Below are positions 39,976 to 49,224 of a DNA stretch of 64,000 bases, in pieces (position 1 is the stretch's first letter; each line of letters starts with the position of its first letter). Under the pieces are notes generated by a model. The model did not search any database. It had not been told where the DNA came from and was given only the letters and a program-made list of their open reading frames with translations. The stretch is from the NCBI RefSeq assembly GCF_003319105.1, contig NZ_QOHH01000002.1, forward strand, positions 124,001-188,000, in the 5' to 3' direction. This DNA comes from Blastococcus sp. TF02-09 (GTDB lineage Bacteria; Actinomycetota; Actinomycetes; Mycobacteriales; Geodermatophilaceae). Position numbers and translations under genes: made by a program.

Positions 39976-40862
39976 TCCGCGAGGCGGCCGGCCCGCAGTG
40001 CCCGGAGGCGCGCGAGCAGGTCCTCGGGGTGGCAGAGGTCATCGGCCGTCACGTGCAGCACGACCCATCCGGCAGCGACGAGGCGGTTGACCCGCCGCCG
40101 GTCGTCCAGGAAGGCGCGGCGATCCGCGTGCCAGAGGCCGTCGTACTCAACCGCGATGCGCAGCTCCGGGTAGGCGAGATCGACGCGCGCCACGAAGCCC
40201 TCGGCGTCGAAGACCCGGAACTGCGGCACCGGCGTCGGCAGACCGGCTCGGACGAGGACGAGTCGCAGACGCGTCTCCTGGGGTGAGTCGGCGAACTCGA
40301 CGGCGAGGTCCGCGACCCGTCGTGCCTGCGCACTGCCCCGCGCCCGGGGAAGGTCCGCCACGGCGTCCCGGACGTCGTCCAGCCGCACCATGCCGCCGGC
40401 GAGCAGTCGGTCCAGCAGCACCACGGCGTCGTCCTCGGGGCCTCGTCGCACCAGTCCGACCGTCGTGGCCACTCGATCGGTGCACTCCCACCGCCCGACC
40501 CGTTCCAGTCGAACAGCGCGGGATGCGCGGTGCACGCGCACACCGGCGCCGGGATGCCACCGCTGACCGCTGGGGAGGACCACCTCGACGGGATCGAGCG
40601 GGCCGGCGACGTCGGCCGCGCCCCAGAGCACCGCCGCGCTCAGGCCCGTGAAGCCGGCACCCGCCGGGAGCACCAGCCCGACCGCGCTGATCAGCAGCCG
40701 GTGGGTGACCTCCAGCGCGGCGTCGGCGTAGACGTCCTGACGCAGCCGGCGCCAGGCCGGGCTCCGCAGCTGCTTGCGTGTCAGCAGCCCCCGCTGCACG
40801 ACGTCGGATCCGAGGAACACCCGTCCACGGAGCTGTTCGGGCCGGGCAGCGCGGATGGGCAC
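39960..40862 (-). CDS. DUF559 / Vsr-like endonuclease-domain protein with AbiEi-like N-terminus
   Basis: 300 aa. The N-terminal half (RGLLTRKQLRSPAWRRLRQDVY, then LLPAGAGFTGLSAAVLWGA-like text) resembles the AbiEi winged-helix antitoxin families. The C-terminal part, RIAVEYDGLWHADRRAFLDD followed by NRLVAAGWVVLHVTADDL, is a PD-(D/E)xK nuclease-like DUF559 core with the E-x-D and catalytic spacing. It may be a DNA-repair or phage-defence nuclease, but the family is essentially uncharacterised. Start is GTG at 40862. No partner gene is present. Confidence 0.75.
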   Translation of the reverse strand: MPIRAARPEQLRGRVFLGSDVVQRGLLTRKQLRSPAWRRLRQDVYADAALEVTHRLLISAVGLVLPAGAGFTGLSAAVLWGAADVAGPLDPVEVVLPSGQRWHPGAGVRVHRASRAVRLERVGRWECTDRVATTVGLVRRGPEDDAVVLLDRLLAGGMVRLDDVRDAVADLPRARGSAQARRVADLAVEFADSPQETRLRLVLVRAGLPTPVPQFRVFDAEGFVARVDLAYPELRIAVEYDGLWHADRRAFLDDRRRVNRLVAAGWVVLHVTADDLCHPEDLLARLRALRAGRLAEINAR

Positions 40863-40924
40863 CCGGACACGGTGCCCGCACCGAGGGGCACCCCGCTGGC
40901 GTCGTCCACAGGGGCGAGAACGCG

Positions 40925-40961
40925 TCAGGGGCCCTCTCGACCGGATCGAGAGGGCCCCTGA
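40925..40961 (-). terminator. Strong terminator downstream of icd
   Basis: Perfect 16-bp stem (arms TCAGGGGCCCTCTCGA 40925-40940 and 40946-40961) with loop CCGGA. It begins 35 bp after the icd stop codon on the minus strand and insulates the DUF559 gene. Confidence 0.85.
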
Positions 40962-40995
40962 CGGGCGTTGATCAACCGGAGGCGGATCGCCTACC

Positions 40996-42210
40996 TCAGG
41001 CCATGGCCTTCTGGAGGTTGCCGTCGATGGCGGCCAGGAAGTCCTGGGTCGTCAGCCACGGGCTGTCCTTGGAGATGAGCAGCGCGAGGTCCTTGGTCAT
41101 CTGACCGCTCTCGACGGTGTCGATGCAGACGCGCTCCAGGGTCTCCGCGAAGCGGGTGACCTCGGGGGTGCCGTCCAGCTTGCCGCGGTGCGCGAGGCCC
41201 CGGGTCCAGGCGAAGATCGACGCGATCGGGTTGGTCGAGGTCTCCTTGCCCTGCTGGTGCTGCCGGTAGTGGCGGGTCACCGTGCCGTGGGCGGCCTCGG
41301 CCTCGACGGTCTTGCCGTCCGGGGTCGCGAGCACCGAGGTCATGAGGCCGAGCGAGCCGAAGCCCTGGGCCACGGTGTCGGACTGCACGTCGCCGTCGTA
41401 GTTCTTGCACGCCCAGACGTAGCCGCCCTCCCACTTGAGCGAGGCGGCGACCATGTCGTCGATCAGCCGGTGCTCGTAGGTGATGCCGGCGGCGTCGAAC
41501 TTGTCCTTGAACTCGGACTCGAAGACCTCCTCGAAGATGTCCTTGAACCGGCCGTCATAGGCCTTGAGGATCGTGTTCTTCGTGGAGAGGTAGACCGGGT
41601 AGTTACGGTCCAGGCCGTAGTTCATCGAGGCGCGCGCGAAGTCGCGGATCGAGTCGTCCAGGTTGTACATCGACAGCGAGACGCCGGCGCCCGGGGCCTG
41701 GAAGACCTCGTGCTCGATCGGCTCGGAGCCGTCGGACGGCGTGAAGGTCACCGTCAGGGTGCCCGCCGAGGGGAACTTGAAGTCGGTGGCGCGGTACTGG
41801 TCACCGAAGGCGTGGCGGCCGACGATGATCGGCTTGGTCCAGCCCGGCACCAGGCGCGGCACGTTCTGCATGATGATCGGCTCGCGGAAGATGACGCCGC
41901 CGAGGATGTTGCGGATCGTCCCGTTCGGGGAGCGCCACATCTTCTTCAGGCCGAACTCCTCGACCCGCGCCTCGTCCGGCGTGATCGTCGCGCACTTGAC
42001 GCCCACGCCGTGCTTCTTGATGGCGTTGGCGGAGTCGATCGTGACCTGGTCGTCGGTCGCGTCGCGGTTCTCGATGCCGAGGTCGTAGTACTCCAGGTTG
42101 ACATCGAGGTAGGGCAGGATCAGCTGGTCCTTGATGAACTGCCAGATGATCCGGGTCATCTCGTCGCCGTCGAGCTCGACGACGGTGCCCTCGACCTTGA
42201 TCTTGCTCAC
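40996..42210 (-). CDS. icd: NADP-dependent isocitrate dehydrogenase
   Basis: 404 aa, the eukaryote-like homodimeric class (M. tuberculosis Icd1 type). [20 protein letters not shown] near residue 10, [12 protein letters not shown] near residue 95 with substrate Ser/Asn/Arg, [36 protein letters not shown] (family metal-site region, quoted in part as KNYDGD), and [12 protein letters not shown] near residue 310. It makes 2-oxoglutarate and NADPH. GTG 42210 is used because AAGGAGAG lies just before it. It follows mdh after a structured spacer. Confidence 0.95.
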   Translation of the reverse strand: MSKIKVEGTVVELDGDEMTRIIWQFIKDQLILPYLDVNLEYYDLGIENRDATDDQVTIDSANAIKKHGVGVKCATITPDEARVEEFGLKKMWRSPNGTIRNILGGVIFREPIIMQNVPRLVPGWTKPIIVGRHAFGDQYRATDFKFPSAGTLTVTFTPSDGSEPIEHEVFQAPGAGVSLSMYNLDDSIRDFARASMNYGLDRNYPVYLSTKNTILKAYDGRFKDIFEEVFESEFKDKFDAAGITYEHRLIDDMVAASLKWEGGYVWACKNYDGDVQSDTVAQGFGSLGLMTSVLATPDGKTVEAEAAHGTVTRHYRQHQQGKETSTNPIASIFAWTRGLAHRGKLDGTPEVTRFAETLERVCIDTVESGQMTKDLALLISKDSPWLTTQDFLAAIDGNLQKAMA

Positions 42211-42230
42211 GTGCTCTCCTTGCATCACGG

Positions 42231-42280
42231 CCCCGCTGCAGGGCCCCACCGCGGGAGTGCCAGCGGTGGGGGCAGCGGGG
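42231..42280 (-). terminator. Large intercistronic hairpin between mdh and icd
   Basis: Two stacked 9-bp stems: outer CCCCGCTGC (42231-42239) with 42272-42280, inner CCCCACCGC (42244-42252) with 42263-42271, separated by a four-base bulge on one side. It begins eight nt past the mdh stop codon. No T tract follows, so it may be a partial terminator or an mRNA-stabilising 3' end that lets mdh and icd be expressed at different levels. Confidence 0.7.
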
Positions 42281-42287
42281 TCCTATT

Positions 42288-43241
42288 TCAGAGGTCGGCT
42301 ATGTCAGCCTGCTTGGCGCGCACGGCCTCGGCTGCGTCGCGCAGCGCGGCCAGCTCGCTCTCGGAGAGGTCGCCCTCGACGACCTTCCGCACTCCTTCTC
42401 GGCCGATCTCGGCCTCCACCCCCAGGTAGACACCGCTGATCCCGTACTCGCCGTCGACCCACGCGCACACCGGCATGACCTCGCCGGAGTCCTCCATGAC
42501 CGCGCGAGCCATGCGGGCCGCGGCGGCCGACGGCGCGAAGTACGCCGAGCCGGTCTTGAGCAGGGCCACGACCTCGGCACCGCCGTTGCGGGTGCGGTCG
42601 ACGAGGTGGTCGATGCGGTCGGCGGCGAGCACCTCGGTCAGCGGCTTGCCGTCGACGGTGCACCGGGACGGCACGGGCACCATCGTGTCGCCGTGCGAGC
42701 CGAGGGTCAGGGTGCGCACCGAGGAGACGGGGACGCCGGCCTCCTCGGCCACGAAGTTGGTGAAGCGCGCGGTGTCGAGCATCCCGGCCTGGCCCATGAC
42801 CCGGTGCTTCGGGAAGCCGCTGGCCAGCTGGGCGAGCGCGGTCATCTCGTCCAGCGGGTTGGACACCACGATCAGGACGGCGTCCAGCGAGGCAGCGGCG
42901 ACCTTCTCGGCGACCTCGCGGACGATCGACGCGTTGGTCTCGATGAGGTCCATCCGGCTCATGCCCGGCTTGCGCGGCACACCCGCGGTGATGACGACGA
43001 CGTCGGAGTTCTCGGTGCCCTCGTAGGACCCGCCCCCGACGCCGACCACCCGGGTCTCGAAGCCCTCGATCGGCCGCGACTGGTTCATGTCGAGGGCCAG
43101 ACCCTCGGGCTTGCCCTCGACGATGTCGGTGAGGACGACGGTCTCGAAGATGTCGTACTCAGCGAGACGGAGCGCAGTCGTGGAGCCGTAGAAGCCGGCA
43201 CCCACCACGGTGACCTTGCCGTTCCGAGGCTTGTCTGCCAT
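42288..43241 (-). CDS. mdh: Malate dehydrogenase (LDH-like class)
   Basis: 317 aa. NAD motif VVGAGFYGSTTALRL, VVLTDIVEGKPEGLALDMNQ, AGVPRKPGMSRMDLIETNA with the mobile-loop arginines, VVSNPLDEMTALAQ near residue 118, and TLGSHGDTMVPVPSR with the catalytic His. This is the tetrameric LDH-like MDH group found in Chloroflexi and some actinobacteria, not the usual actinobacterial 330-aa form. ATG 43241 is chosen: TAGGTT ends seven nt before it. TCA-cycle neighbour of icd, sucCD and mutAB in this window. Confidence 0.93.
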   Translation of the reverse strand: MADKPRNGKVTVVGAGFYGSTTALRLAEYDIFETVVLTDIVEGKPEGLALDMNQSRPIEGFETRVVGVGGGSYEGTENSDVVVITAGVPRKPGMSRMDLIETNASIVREVAEKVAAASLDAVLIVVSNPLDEMTALAQLASGFPKHRVMGQAGMLDTARFTNFVAEEAGVPVSSVRTLTLGSHGDTMVPVPSRCTVDGKPLTEVLAADRIDHLVDRTRNGGAEVVALLKTGSAYFAPSAAAARMARAVMEDSGEVMPVCAWVDGEYGISGVYLGVEAEIGREGVRKVVEGDLSESELAALRDAAEAVRAKQADIADL

Positions 43242-43248
43242 GGCCGCC

Positions 43249-43254
43249 AACCTA
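43249..43254 (-). promoter_or_regulatory. -10 hexamer TAGGTT, probable leaderless promoter of mdh
   Basis: TAGGTT on the minus strand, seven nt before the chosen ATG of mdh. An in-frame TTG at 43250 falls inside the hexamer, arguing for ATG 43241 as start. Confidence 0.5.
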
Positions 43255-43291
43255 GCGTCGCGCAGGCCGTCGCGCCTCAGCGGGTTGCGCG

Positions 43292-43603
43292 TCAGTTCTC
43301 GAGTCCCGGGATCGCCAGGGAGATGGTCGTGAGCGCCACGCCGGCGGCCACGAGCAGGAACACGTCCACCGGCCGGCTGCGGACGGCGAGGAAGCCGACC
43401 CGGCGCTCCGGCAGGAACAGCCGCAGCAGCGCGGCCCCCACGAGGGCCAGGCCCATGACCGTCAGCCCCTTGCGCCAGTGCTCGAGGGCGACCAGCGCCA
43501 GCCCGACCGCGACTCCGGCCAGCACCGCCAGCAGGGGCAGCTGGCGGACCAGCCCGGCGACGAACGGGCGCCGGACGTACAGCGGCGGCCGACCCCCGTT
43601 CAC
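43292..43603 (-). CDS. DUF3017 small membrane protein
   Basis: 103 aa with three hydrophobic segments ([58 protein letters not shown]) and the conserved [18 protein letters not shown] 43603 overlaps the folD stop codon (GTGA), as in mycobacteria, where the counterpart (Rv3355c) also follows folD. Function unknown. Confidence 0.82.
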   Translation of the reverse strand: MNGGRPPLYVRRPFVAGLVRQLPLLAVLAGVAVGLALVALEHWRKGLTVMGLALVGAALLRLFLPERRVGFLAVRSRPVDVFLLVAAGVALTTISLAIPGLEN

Positions 43604-44469
43604 GCCGTGAGCGCCTCGCGGGCAGCGGCCTGCTCGGCGGCCAGGACCACGTTCTGCAGAAGCATCGCGCGGGTCATCGGGCCGACGCCGCCGGGGTTGG
43701 GGGCCACGAACCCGGCCACCTCGAGGACGTCCGGAGCGACGTCGCCGGCGATCTTCCCGTCCACCCGGCTGACCCCCACGTCGAGGACGGCGGCACCGGG
43801 CTTGACCAGGTCGGCGGTGATCAGCCCCGGGACGCCGGCCGCGGCCACCACGATGTCCGCCGAGCGCACGTGCGCGGCCAGATCCCGGGTGCCGGTGTGG
43901 CACAGGGTCACCGTCGCGTTCTCCGTGCGGCGCGTCAGGAGCAGCCCGAGCGGACGGCCGACGGTGATGCCGCGGCCGACGACCACGACCTCGGCGCCGG
44001 CGATCGGCACCTCGTAGCGGCGCAGCAGCTCGATGATGCCGACCGGGGTGCACGGCAGGGCGCCGGGGACGTTGAGCACCAACCGGCCGAGGTTGACCGG
44101 ATGCAGACCGTCGGCGTCCTTGGCCGGGTCCATCGCCTCGAGGACGACGCTCTCGTCGATGCCGGCGGGCAGCGGCAGCTGCACGATGTAGCCGGTGCAC
44201 GCGGGGTCGGCGTTGAGCTCCTCGACGACGGCGAGGACGTCGGCGAGCGTGGCGGTGGCCGGCAGCTCCCGCTGGATGCTGGCGATGCCGACCTGCGCGC
44301 AGTCGGAGTGCTTGGCGTTGACGTACCAGCGGCTGCCGGGGTCGTCACCCACCAGCAGCGTGCCGAGCCCGGGGCGGTGACCGGCGTCGGCGAGCGCGGC
44401 CACCCGTCCGGTCAGTTCCGAGCGGATCGCCGCCGCCGTCGCCTTGCCGTCCAGGATCGTCGCGGGCAC
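43600..44469 (-). CDS. folD: Bifunctional methylenetetrahydrofolate dehydrogenase/cyclohydrolase
   Basis: 289 aa. Interconverts 5,10-methylene-THF, methenyl-THF and 10-formyl-THF, supplying formyl groups to purN and purH found in this window. [14 protein letters not shown] with the catalytic Lys, [14 protein letters not shown] near residue 95, [24 protein letters not shown], and [17 protein letters not shown] near residue 160. The start is GTG 44469. Divergent from the membrane-protein gene. Confidence 0.95.
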   Translation of the reverse strand: MPATILDGKATAAAIRSELTGRVAALADAGHRPGLGTLLVGDDPGSRWYVNAKHSDCAQVGIASIQRELPATATLADVLAVVEELNADPACTGYIVQLPLPAGIDESVVLEAMDPAKDADGLHPVNLGRLVLNVPGALPCTPVGIIELLRRYEVPIAGAEVVVVGRGITVGRPLGLLLTRRTENATVTLCHTGTRDLAAHVRSADIVVAAAGVPGLITADLVKPGAAVLDVGVSRVDGKIAGDVAPDVLEVAGFVAPNPGGVGPMTRAMLLQNVVLAAEQAAAREALTA

Positions 44470-44514
44470 GCGGACAGTGTGCCCGAGGTTCTCGCGCGCC
44501 GGTCGGCGCGGTCC

Positions 44515-44520
44515 TACCCT
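44515..44520 (+). promoter_or_regulatory. -10 hexamer TACCCT, probable leaderless promoter of the 44527 uORF
   Basis: TACCCT, six nt CGCGTC, then GTG at 44527. The transcript would start at a short uORF instead of at the membrane-protein gene itself. Confidence 0.45.
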
Positions 44521-44526
44521 CGCGTC

Positions 44527-44571
44527 GTGGCGGGCTCCTCCTCGCCCGCCCCGGCCGAAGGTGCGCGATGA
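44527..44571 (+). CDS. Candidate 14-codon leaderless uORF coupled to the membrane-protein gene
   Basis: GTG 44527 opens a frame encoding [15 protein letters not shown] and ending in TGA 44569-44571. The TGA overlaps the ATG of the membrane-protein gene (ATGA). The frame is preceded at the right distance by a TACCCT hexamer. It could simply be a way to load ribosomes onto the next gene, which has only a weak AAGG stretch of its own. Its expression is inference. Confidence 0.4.
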   Translation: MAGSSSPAPAEGAR

Positions 44572-45092
44572 CCGAACGCGAGCAGAGCCCCCTCGACTGG
44601 TCCATGGAGCCCGACCCCCCGCCCGGAGGAACGGCCCCGATCTACTCCTCCGAGCCGGTCGCGCGACGCGGCCCCGAGAGCCTCGGTGGGCTGCTGCTCC
44701 TCCTCGCGGGCGTCGCCGCCGCGGTCAGCCTCGTGCTCGAGTGGCTGGCCGACCGCGACGACACCGGCTGGGACCTGGTGCGCGCGGGGTTCGAGGACCT
44801 GGACGCGATCATCGACACCGGCCTGTGGCAACCGATCGCGATCGTCCTGGGCGGCGGCGTCCTGCTGCTGCTCGGGATCGCGATGTGGCTCCCGGCGCGG
44901 TCGCACCGCCTCCTCGGCCTGCTCGGGCTGGTCGTGAGCGGGCTGGTCGTGTGGGCGGTGGTCGTGCCGCTGTCCGACGCCGAGTGGGAGCTCGACTTCT
45001 TCGGCGCGGGCTTCTGGTGCGCGATCGCCGTCGCGGTCCTCGGTGTCCTCGGCAGCCTCAAGGCCCTGCTCACCGGGAGGCGTTACCGCTAG
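44568..45092 (+). CDS. Hypothetical membrane protein, four predicted helices
   Basis: 174 aa. After a 35-residue acidic, Pro-rich cytoplasmic segment come hydrophobic stretches [61 protein letters not shown] and [20 protein letters not shown]. No family recognised. It overlaps the convergent pentapeptide gene by four bp; both use the same CTAG to stop. Confidence 0.65.
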   Translation: MTEREQSPLDWSMEPDPPPGGTAPIYSSEPVARRGPESLGGLLLLLAGVAAAVSLVLEWLADRDDTGWDLVRAGFEDLDAIIDTGLWQPIAIVLGGGVLLLLGIAMWLPARSHRLLGLLGLVVSGLVVWAVVVPLSDAEWELDFFGAGFWCAIAVAVLGVLGSLKALLTGRRYR

Positions 45093-45721
45093 TCGGCGAC
45101 GAGCGCACCGTGGGCGCGGGCGACCTGCACCGCCTGCACGAGGTCCAGCCGGACGCCGGTCAGCTCGAAGGACCGCCAGTTGACCTCCTGCATCGACGCA
45201 CCCCGCAGGTCGGTGCCGCGGAGCTTGGTGCCCTGCAGCCGGGCCCGGTCGAGGTCGGCGCCGGTCAGGTCGCACTCGCGCAGGTCGGCGTCGCCGAGGT
45301 CGGCCTCGCGCAGCCGCTGGCCCGACAGGTCCAGCCCGGACAGGTCGGCGCCGCGCAGGTTGACGTAGCTCCAGTCGCAGTCGGTCGACGTCATGGGCCG
45401 CAGGTGCGCCCCGGGGAAGTGCGAGCCGGTGAGCTTGCAGCCCGCCCAGGTGACGTCGCGGAGGGTGGCCCGGTCGAACCGGCACGACAGGAACGCCGTC
45501 CCGGTGTGCCGCGACCCGCTGAGCCGCACCCCGGTGAGGAGACAGTGGTCGAACACGCACCGGCGGGTGACGAGCTCCTCCAGCGAGGCGTCGTCGAACC
45601 GGCAGCGGACGAAGGTGACGCCGTCGAGCTCGGCACCCCACCAGTCGACCCGCGCGAAGTCCTCGCCCTCGACGACCGCTCCGGCCTCCGGCGGGCCGAC
45701 GTGCGGGCGCGGTCCCGCCAT
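45089..45721 (-). CDS. Pentapeptide repeat protein
   Basis: 210 aa. From about residue 35 to 185 it shows five-residue periodicity with A(D/N)LxX-like units: LDGVTFVRCRFDDASLEEL, NLRGADLSGLDLSGQRLREADL-type runs (as in ADLGDADLRECDLTGADL). This gives a right-handed beta-helix of about seven coils. Such proteins include DNA-gyrase-protecting Qnr/MfpA proteins, but many have other roles and this one has no diagnostic gyrase loop I can see. ATG 45721 shares one base with the purH stop (TGATG). Confidence 0.85.
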   Translation of the reverse strand: MAGPRPHVGPPEAGAVVEGEDFARVDWWGAELDGVTFVRCRFDDASLEELVTRRCVFDHCLLTGVRLSGSRHTGTAFLSCRFDRATLRDVTWAGCKLTGSHFPGAHLRPMTSTDCDWSYVNLRGADLSGLDLSGQRLREADLGDADLRECDLTGADLDRARLQGTKLRGTDLRGASMQEVNWRSFELTGVRLDLVQAVQVARAHGALVAD

Positions 45722-47271
45722 CAGTGCGCGAAGTGGCGCGTACCGGTCAGGTAGAGCGGCACGCCCGCGGCGGCGGCCGCCGCGACGACCTCCTCGTCCC
45801 GCACCGACCCGCCCGGCTGGACGACGGCGCGCACGCCGGCGTCGAGCAGCACCTGCAGCCCGTCGGCGAAGGGGAAGAACGCGTCGGAGGCCGCGACCGA
45901 GCCGGTAGCCCGCTCCCCCGCCCGCGAGACCGCCAGCCGCGCGGAGTCCACGCGGTTCACCTGGCCCATGCCCACGCCGACGGTCGCCCGGTCGTGCGCC
46001 AGCAGGATCGCGTTGCTCTTCACCGCCCGCACCGCGCGCCAGGCGAAGACCAGGTCGTCGAGGCCCGCGGCGTCCAGGGGCTCGCCGGTGGCCAGCGTCC
46101 AGGTCGTCGGGTCGTCGCCCGGGGCGTCGATCCGGTCGGTCGCCTGCAGGAGCAGGCCGCCGCTGATCGGCCGCAGCTCCGCGGCCGCGCCCGGCAGGTG
46201 CGGCAGGCGGAGCAGCCGGATGTTCTTCTTGCCGGTCAGCACCTGCACCGCGTCGTCGGTGAACGACGGGGCGACGACGACCTCGGTGAACACCTCGGCC
46301 ACCTGCTCGGCCATGGTCAGGTCGATCTCCCGGTTGGCCGCGATGACCCCGCCGAACGCCGAGAGCGGGTCGCAGGCGTGCGCCTTGCGGTGCGCGGCGG
46401 CGATGTCGGGGCCGACGGCGATGCCGCAGGGGTTGGCGTGCTTGATGATCGCCACGCACGGGTCGGCGTGGTCGTGCGCGGCCCGCCAGGCGGCGTCGGT
46501 GTCGACGTAGTTGTTGTAGGACATGGCCTTGCCGTGCAGCTGCTCGGCGTGCGCGAGCCCCGGCGTCAGGCCTCGGTACAGCGCCGCGCCCTGGTGCGGG
46601 TTCTCGCCGTAGCGGAGCACGTCGGCCCGCTCCCAGCTGGCGGCGACCCACTCCGGGAAGTTCGTCTCCGGATCGGGCGCCAGCACGCTGCCCATCCAGG
46701 AGGCGACGGCGATGTCGTAGGACGCGGTGTGCCGGAAGGCGGCCACCGCGAGCCGCTGCCGCTCGGCGAGGGTGAACCCGCCCTCCCCCACCGCGGCCAG
46801 GACGTCGCCGTAGCGCGCAGGGTCGACGACGACGGCGACCGACGGGTGGTTCTTCGCCGCGGCCCGCACCATGGCCGGCCCGCCGATGTCGATCTGCTCG
46901 ACGCACTCGTCGGGCGAGGCGCCGGAGGCCACCGTCTCGGTGAACGGGTAGAGGTTGACCACGACGAGGTCGAAGGCGGCGATGCCGAGCTCGTCGAGCT
47001 GGGCGACGTGCTCGGGCTTGCGGCGGTCGGCCAGGATGCCGGCGTGCACCGCGGGGTGCAGCGTCTTGACCCGCCCGTCCAGGCACTCCGGGAAGCCGGT
47101 CACCTGCTCGACCGGCGTGACCGGGATGCCGGCGTCGGCGATCCGGCGCGCGGTCGCACCGGTGCTGACCAGCTCCACCCCGGCACCGGCCAGCCCGCGG
47201 GCCAGCTCCTCGATGCCGGTCTTGTCGTACACGCCCAGCAGGGCGCGGCGGATCGGGCTGCGGTCGCTCAT
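45721..47271 (-). CDS. purH: Bifunctional AICAR formyltransferase/IMP cyclohydrolase
   Basis: 516 aa, last two steps of IMP synthesis. The N-terminal IMP cyclohydrolase (residues 1-190: [48 protein letters not shown]) and C-terminal AICAR transformylase ([39 protein letters not shown] with catalytic Lys-His) are complete. The start ATG overlaps the purN stop (ATGA). Formyl-THF comes from folD. M. tuberculosis has the same purN-purH pair. Confidence 0.96.
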   Translation of the reverse strand: MSDRSPIRRALLGVYDKTGIEELARGLAGAGVELVSTGATARRIADAGIPVTPVEQVTGFPECLDGRVKTLHPAVHAGILADRRKPEHVAQLDELGIAAFDLVVVNLYPFTETVASGASPDECVEQIDIGGPAMVRAAAKNHPSVAVVVDPARYGDVLAAVGEGGFTLAERQRLAVAAFRHTASYDIAVASWMGSVLAPDPETNFPEWVAASWERADVLRYGENPHQGAALYRGLTPGLAHAEQLHGKAMSYNNYVDTDAAWRAAHDHADPCVAIIKHANPCGIAVGPDIAAAHRKAHACDPLSAFGGVIAANREIDLTMAEQVAEVFTEVVVAPSFTDDAVQVLTGKKNIRLLRLPHLPGAAAELRPISGGLLLQATDRIDAPGDDPTTWTLATGEPLDAAGLDDLVFAWRAVRAVKSNAILLAHDRATVGVGMGQVNRVDSARLAVSRAGERATGSVAASDAFFPFADGLQVLLDAGVRAVVQPGGSVRDEEVVAAAAAAGVPLYLTGTRHFAH

Positions 47272-47882
47272 CGGGAGCTCTCGTCCTCTCGTTCGGTGGC
47301 CGCGAGCCGGGCCACCGTCTCCACCAGGAGCTCGCGCTCCACGGCCTTGATGCGTTCGTGCAGTCGGGGTTCGTCGTCGTCGGGCAGGACCGGCACCTCG
47401 CGCTGGACGAGCACCGGCCCGGTGTCCACGCCGGCGTCGACCAGGTGCACCGTCGACCCGGTCACGGTCGCACCGGCGGCCAGGGCGTCGCGCACCGCGT
47501 GGGCGCCCGGGAAGGCGGGCAGCAGCGCCGGGTGGGTGTTGATCAGCCGCCCGCCGAACGCGTCGAGCACCGCCGGCCCGACGATCTTCATGAAGCCGGC
47601 GGACACGACCAGGTCGGGGGCGAAGGCGCCGATCGCGTCGGCCAGCGCGCGGTCCCAGGCGGACCGGTCCGGGTGGTCCCGCAGGGCGCACACGAACGTG
47701 GGGATGCCCCGGCGGCGGGCGTGCTCGAGCCCGGCGGCGTCCCGGTCGGCTCCCACGGCGACGACCTCGGCGGGGTAGTCCGGGTCCTCCGCCGCGTCGA
47801 GCAGCGCGGCGCACAGCGAGCCGGTGCCGGAGAGGAGGACCACGACCCTCGCCCGCGACGTCGATCGCCCGGGGCCGCCCAC
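47268..47882 (-). CDS. purN: Phosphoribosylglycinamide formyltransferase
   Basis: 204 aa GAR transformylase. [19 protein letters not shown] at the N-terminus, [13 protein letters not shown] near residue 93, and the catalytic [17 protein letters not shown] (Asn, His) near residue 115 followed by [18 protein letters not shown]. Glycine-rich SGTGSN is SGTGSL here, a small departure. Start GTG 47882 lies six nt after TAGGGT on the minus strand, suggesting a leaderless purNH transcript starting inside the spacer with the PerM-like gene. Confidence 0.94.
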   Translation of the reverse strand: MGGPGRSTSRARVVVLLSGTGSLCAALLDAAEDPDYPAEVVAVGADRDAAGLEHARRRGIPTFVCALRDHPDRSAWDRALADAIGAFAPDLVVSAGFMKIVGPAVLDAFGGRLINTHPALLPAFPGAHAVRDALAAGATVTGSTVHLVDAGVDTGPVLVQREVPVLPDDDEPRLHERIKAVERELLVETVARLAATEREDESSR

Positions 47883-47888
47883 CCCGCG

Positions 47889-47894
47889 ACCCTA
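47889..47894 (-). promoter_or_regulatory. -10 hexamer TAGGGT, probable leaderless promoter of purN
   Basis: TAGGGT on the minus strand, six nt, then GTG. It gives purN-purH a promoter separate from the upstream membrane-protein genes despite the 22-bp gap. Confidence 0.5.
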
Positions 47895-47904
47895 TAAGGA
47901 CCGC

Positions 47905-49101
47905 TCAGGGAGCGGAGCGCCACCGGGTGACGGCGGCAGCGAACGCGGCGGAGATGCCCGCCTGCGCGGCGATCGCCACGCCCGTGGCGATCGGCGGTGC
48001 CCCCACGGAGGCGAGGGCGCCGTCGCCGAGCGACCCGCCGGCCGCCCACACGAGGAGGCCGCAGACCACGCCCAGCAGGACGCCGGCGAGCACGCCGGCC
48101 AGCCCGGCGACGACCGAGCCGCCGTCGTCGGCCGCGAAGCGGCGGGCCAGCGCCCGGCCCGCCACCAGCCCGGCCAGCACGGGCACGGCCTGGGAGGCGA
48201 ACGCGAGCAGCGGCACGGCCTGGGTGTCGGGGAGCGCGGCGAACAGCGGGAGCGCGGGCACCGGGCCCAGCGTCACGCCGTGCACGGAGACGAGGGTGCC
48301 GCTGCCCACCGAGAAGCCCGGTCCGGCGGCCAGGCCGAGGACGGCGCCGACGGCGTTGGGCAGGAGCAGCGCGCAGAGCCCGAGCAGGCCCAGCGCCCCC
48401 GCCCCCGCTCCCCCCAGCCGGCCGGACACCGCGGCGTACCCGTCGGCGTCGGCGGCCAGCGCGACCGCGACGACGGCCAGGCAGAGGGCCAGCGCGGTGA
48501 GCAGGCCGGCGAGGACACCCCGCAGCACCGGGCGGGTCTGGGGAGGCAGCCGGTCGAGCGCGGTGTCGACGAGGCCGGACTCCCGGCCGACTCCCCAGCC
48601 GGCCGCGGCGACCGCCAGGAGCGCGCTGCCCAGCAGCGCACGCGGCAAGCCCACCGCGGCCCCCGGGCCGTCGGCCACGAGCGCCAGCACGGCGGTGAGG
48701 ACGACGTGCGCACCGGTCAGGACGCCGGCAGCCCACAGCGCGGCCCGGGGCCCGGTGGTGCCGGCGGCGCGGACGACGACGCGGCCCGTACCGGCCAGGC
48801 CCCACGCGATGCCGAGGGTGAGCAGCAACGGGGCGACGGCGACGGGGCCGGAGGCCAGCGTGAGGTCCGCGCCCTGGGCGAGCAGCCAGAGCCGGGCCGC
48901 CAGCAGCACCGAGCCGCCGATCCCGGGGCCACCGGCCGGATCGAGGGCGGAGACCACCCCGACGGCCAGGGCGAGGACCGCGAGCCCGGCCACCGACACC
49001 GCCGCAGCCGCGGCGGGCGCCGTCCACCCCACCGGGAAGGACCCGACCCCGCCTCCGCCGTCCCGACCCGCGCGGGGCAGGCGTGCGAGGAGGGAGACCA
49101 C
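47905..49101 (-). CDS. DUF6350/PerM-like polytopic membrane protein
   Basis: About 398 aa, hydrophobic almost throughout with ten or more membrane segments rich in Ala, Leu, Val and Gly. Position between sucD/Rv0954-like and purN corresponds to M. tuberculosis Rv0955 (PerM), a membrane protein linked to cell division under stress; this assignment rests on synteny and topology (from memory). The start is uncertain: GTG 49101 is used, with GTG 49110 as alternative. Confidence 0.7.
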   Translation of the reverse strand: MVSLLARLPRAGRDGGGGVGSFPVGWTAPAAAAAVSVAGLAVLALAVGVVSALDPAGGPGIGGSVLLAARLWLLAQGADLTLASGPVAVAPLLLTLGIAWGLAGTGRVVVRAAGTTGPRAALWAAGVLTGAHVVLTAVLALVADGPGAAVGLPRALLGSALLAVAAAGWGVGRESGLVDTALDRLPPQTRPVLRGVLAGLLTALALCLAVVAVALAADADGYAAVSGRLGGAGAGALGLLGLCALLLPNAVGAVLGLAAGPGFSVGSGTLVSVHGVTLGPVPALPLFAALPDTQAVPLLAFASQAVPVLAGLVAGRALARRFAADDGGSVVAGLAGVLAGVLLGVVCGLLVWAAGGSLGDGALASVGAPPIATGVAIAAQAGISAAFAAAVTRWRSAP

Positions 49102-49224
49102 GTGCCCCACTCTGCCAAGGCCGCGCCGCCCGTGGTCGGCGCACGCGCCCGGCGAGCCCGACAAAGCGACGAGGGCCGGCGGCATCGAGCCGCCGACCCT
49201 CGTCGATCCGTGCTGCGGAACCGG

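Noticed and set aside
45089-45721. Pentapeptide protein as a Qnr/MfpA-type gyrase protector
   Set aside because: The repeat fold fits, but no loop or C-terminal dimer feature diagnostic of gyrase binding could be seen, so only the general family is given.
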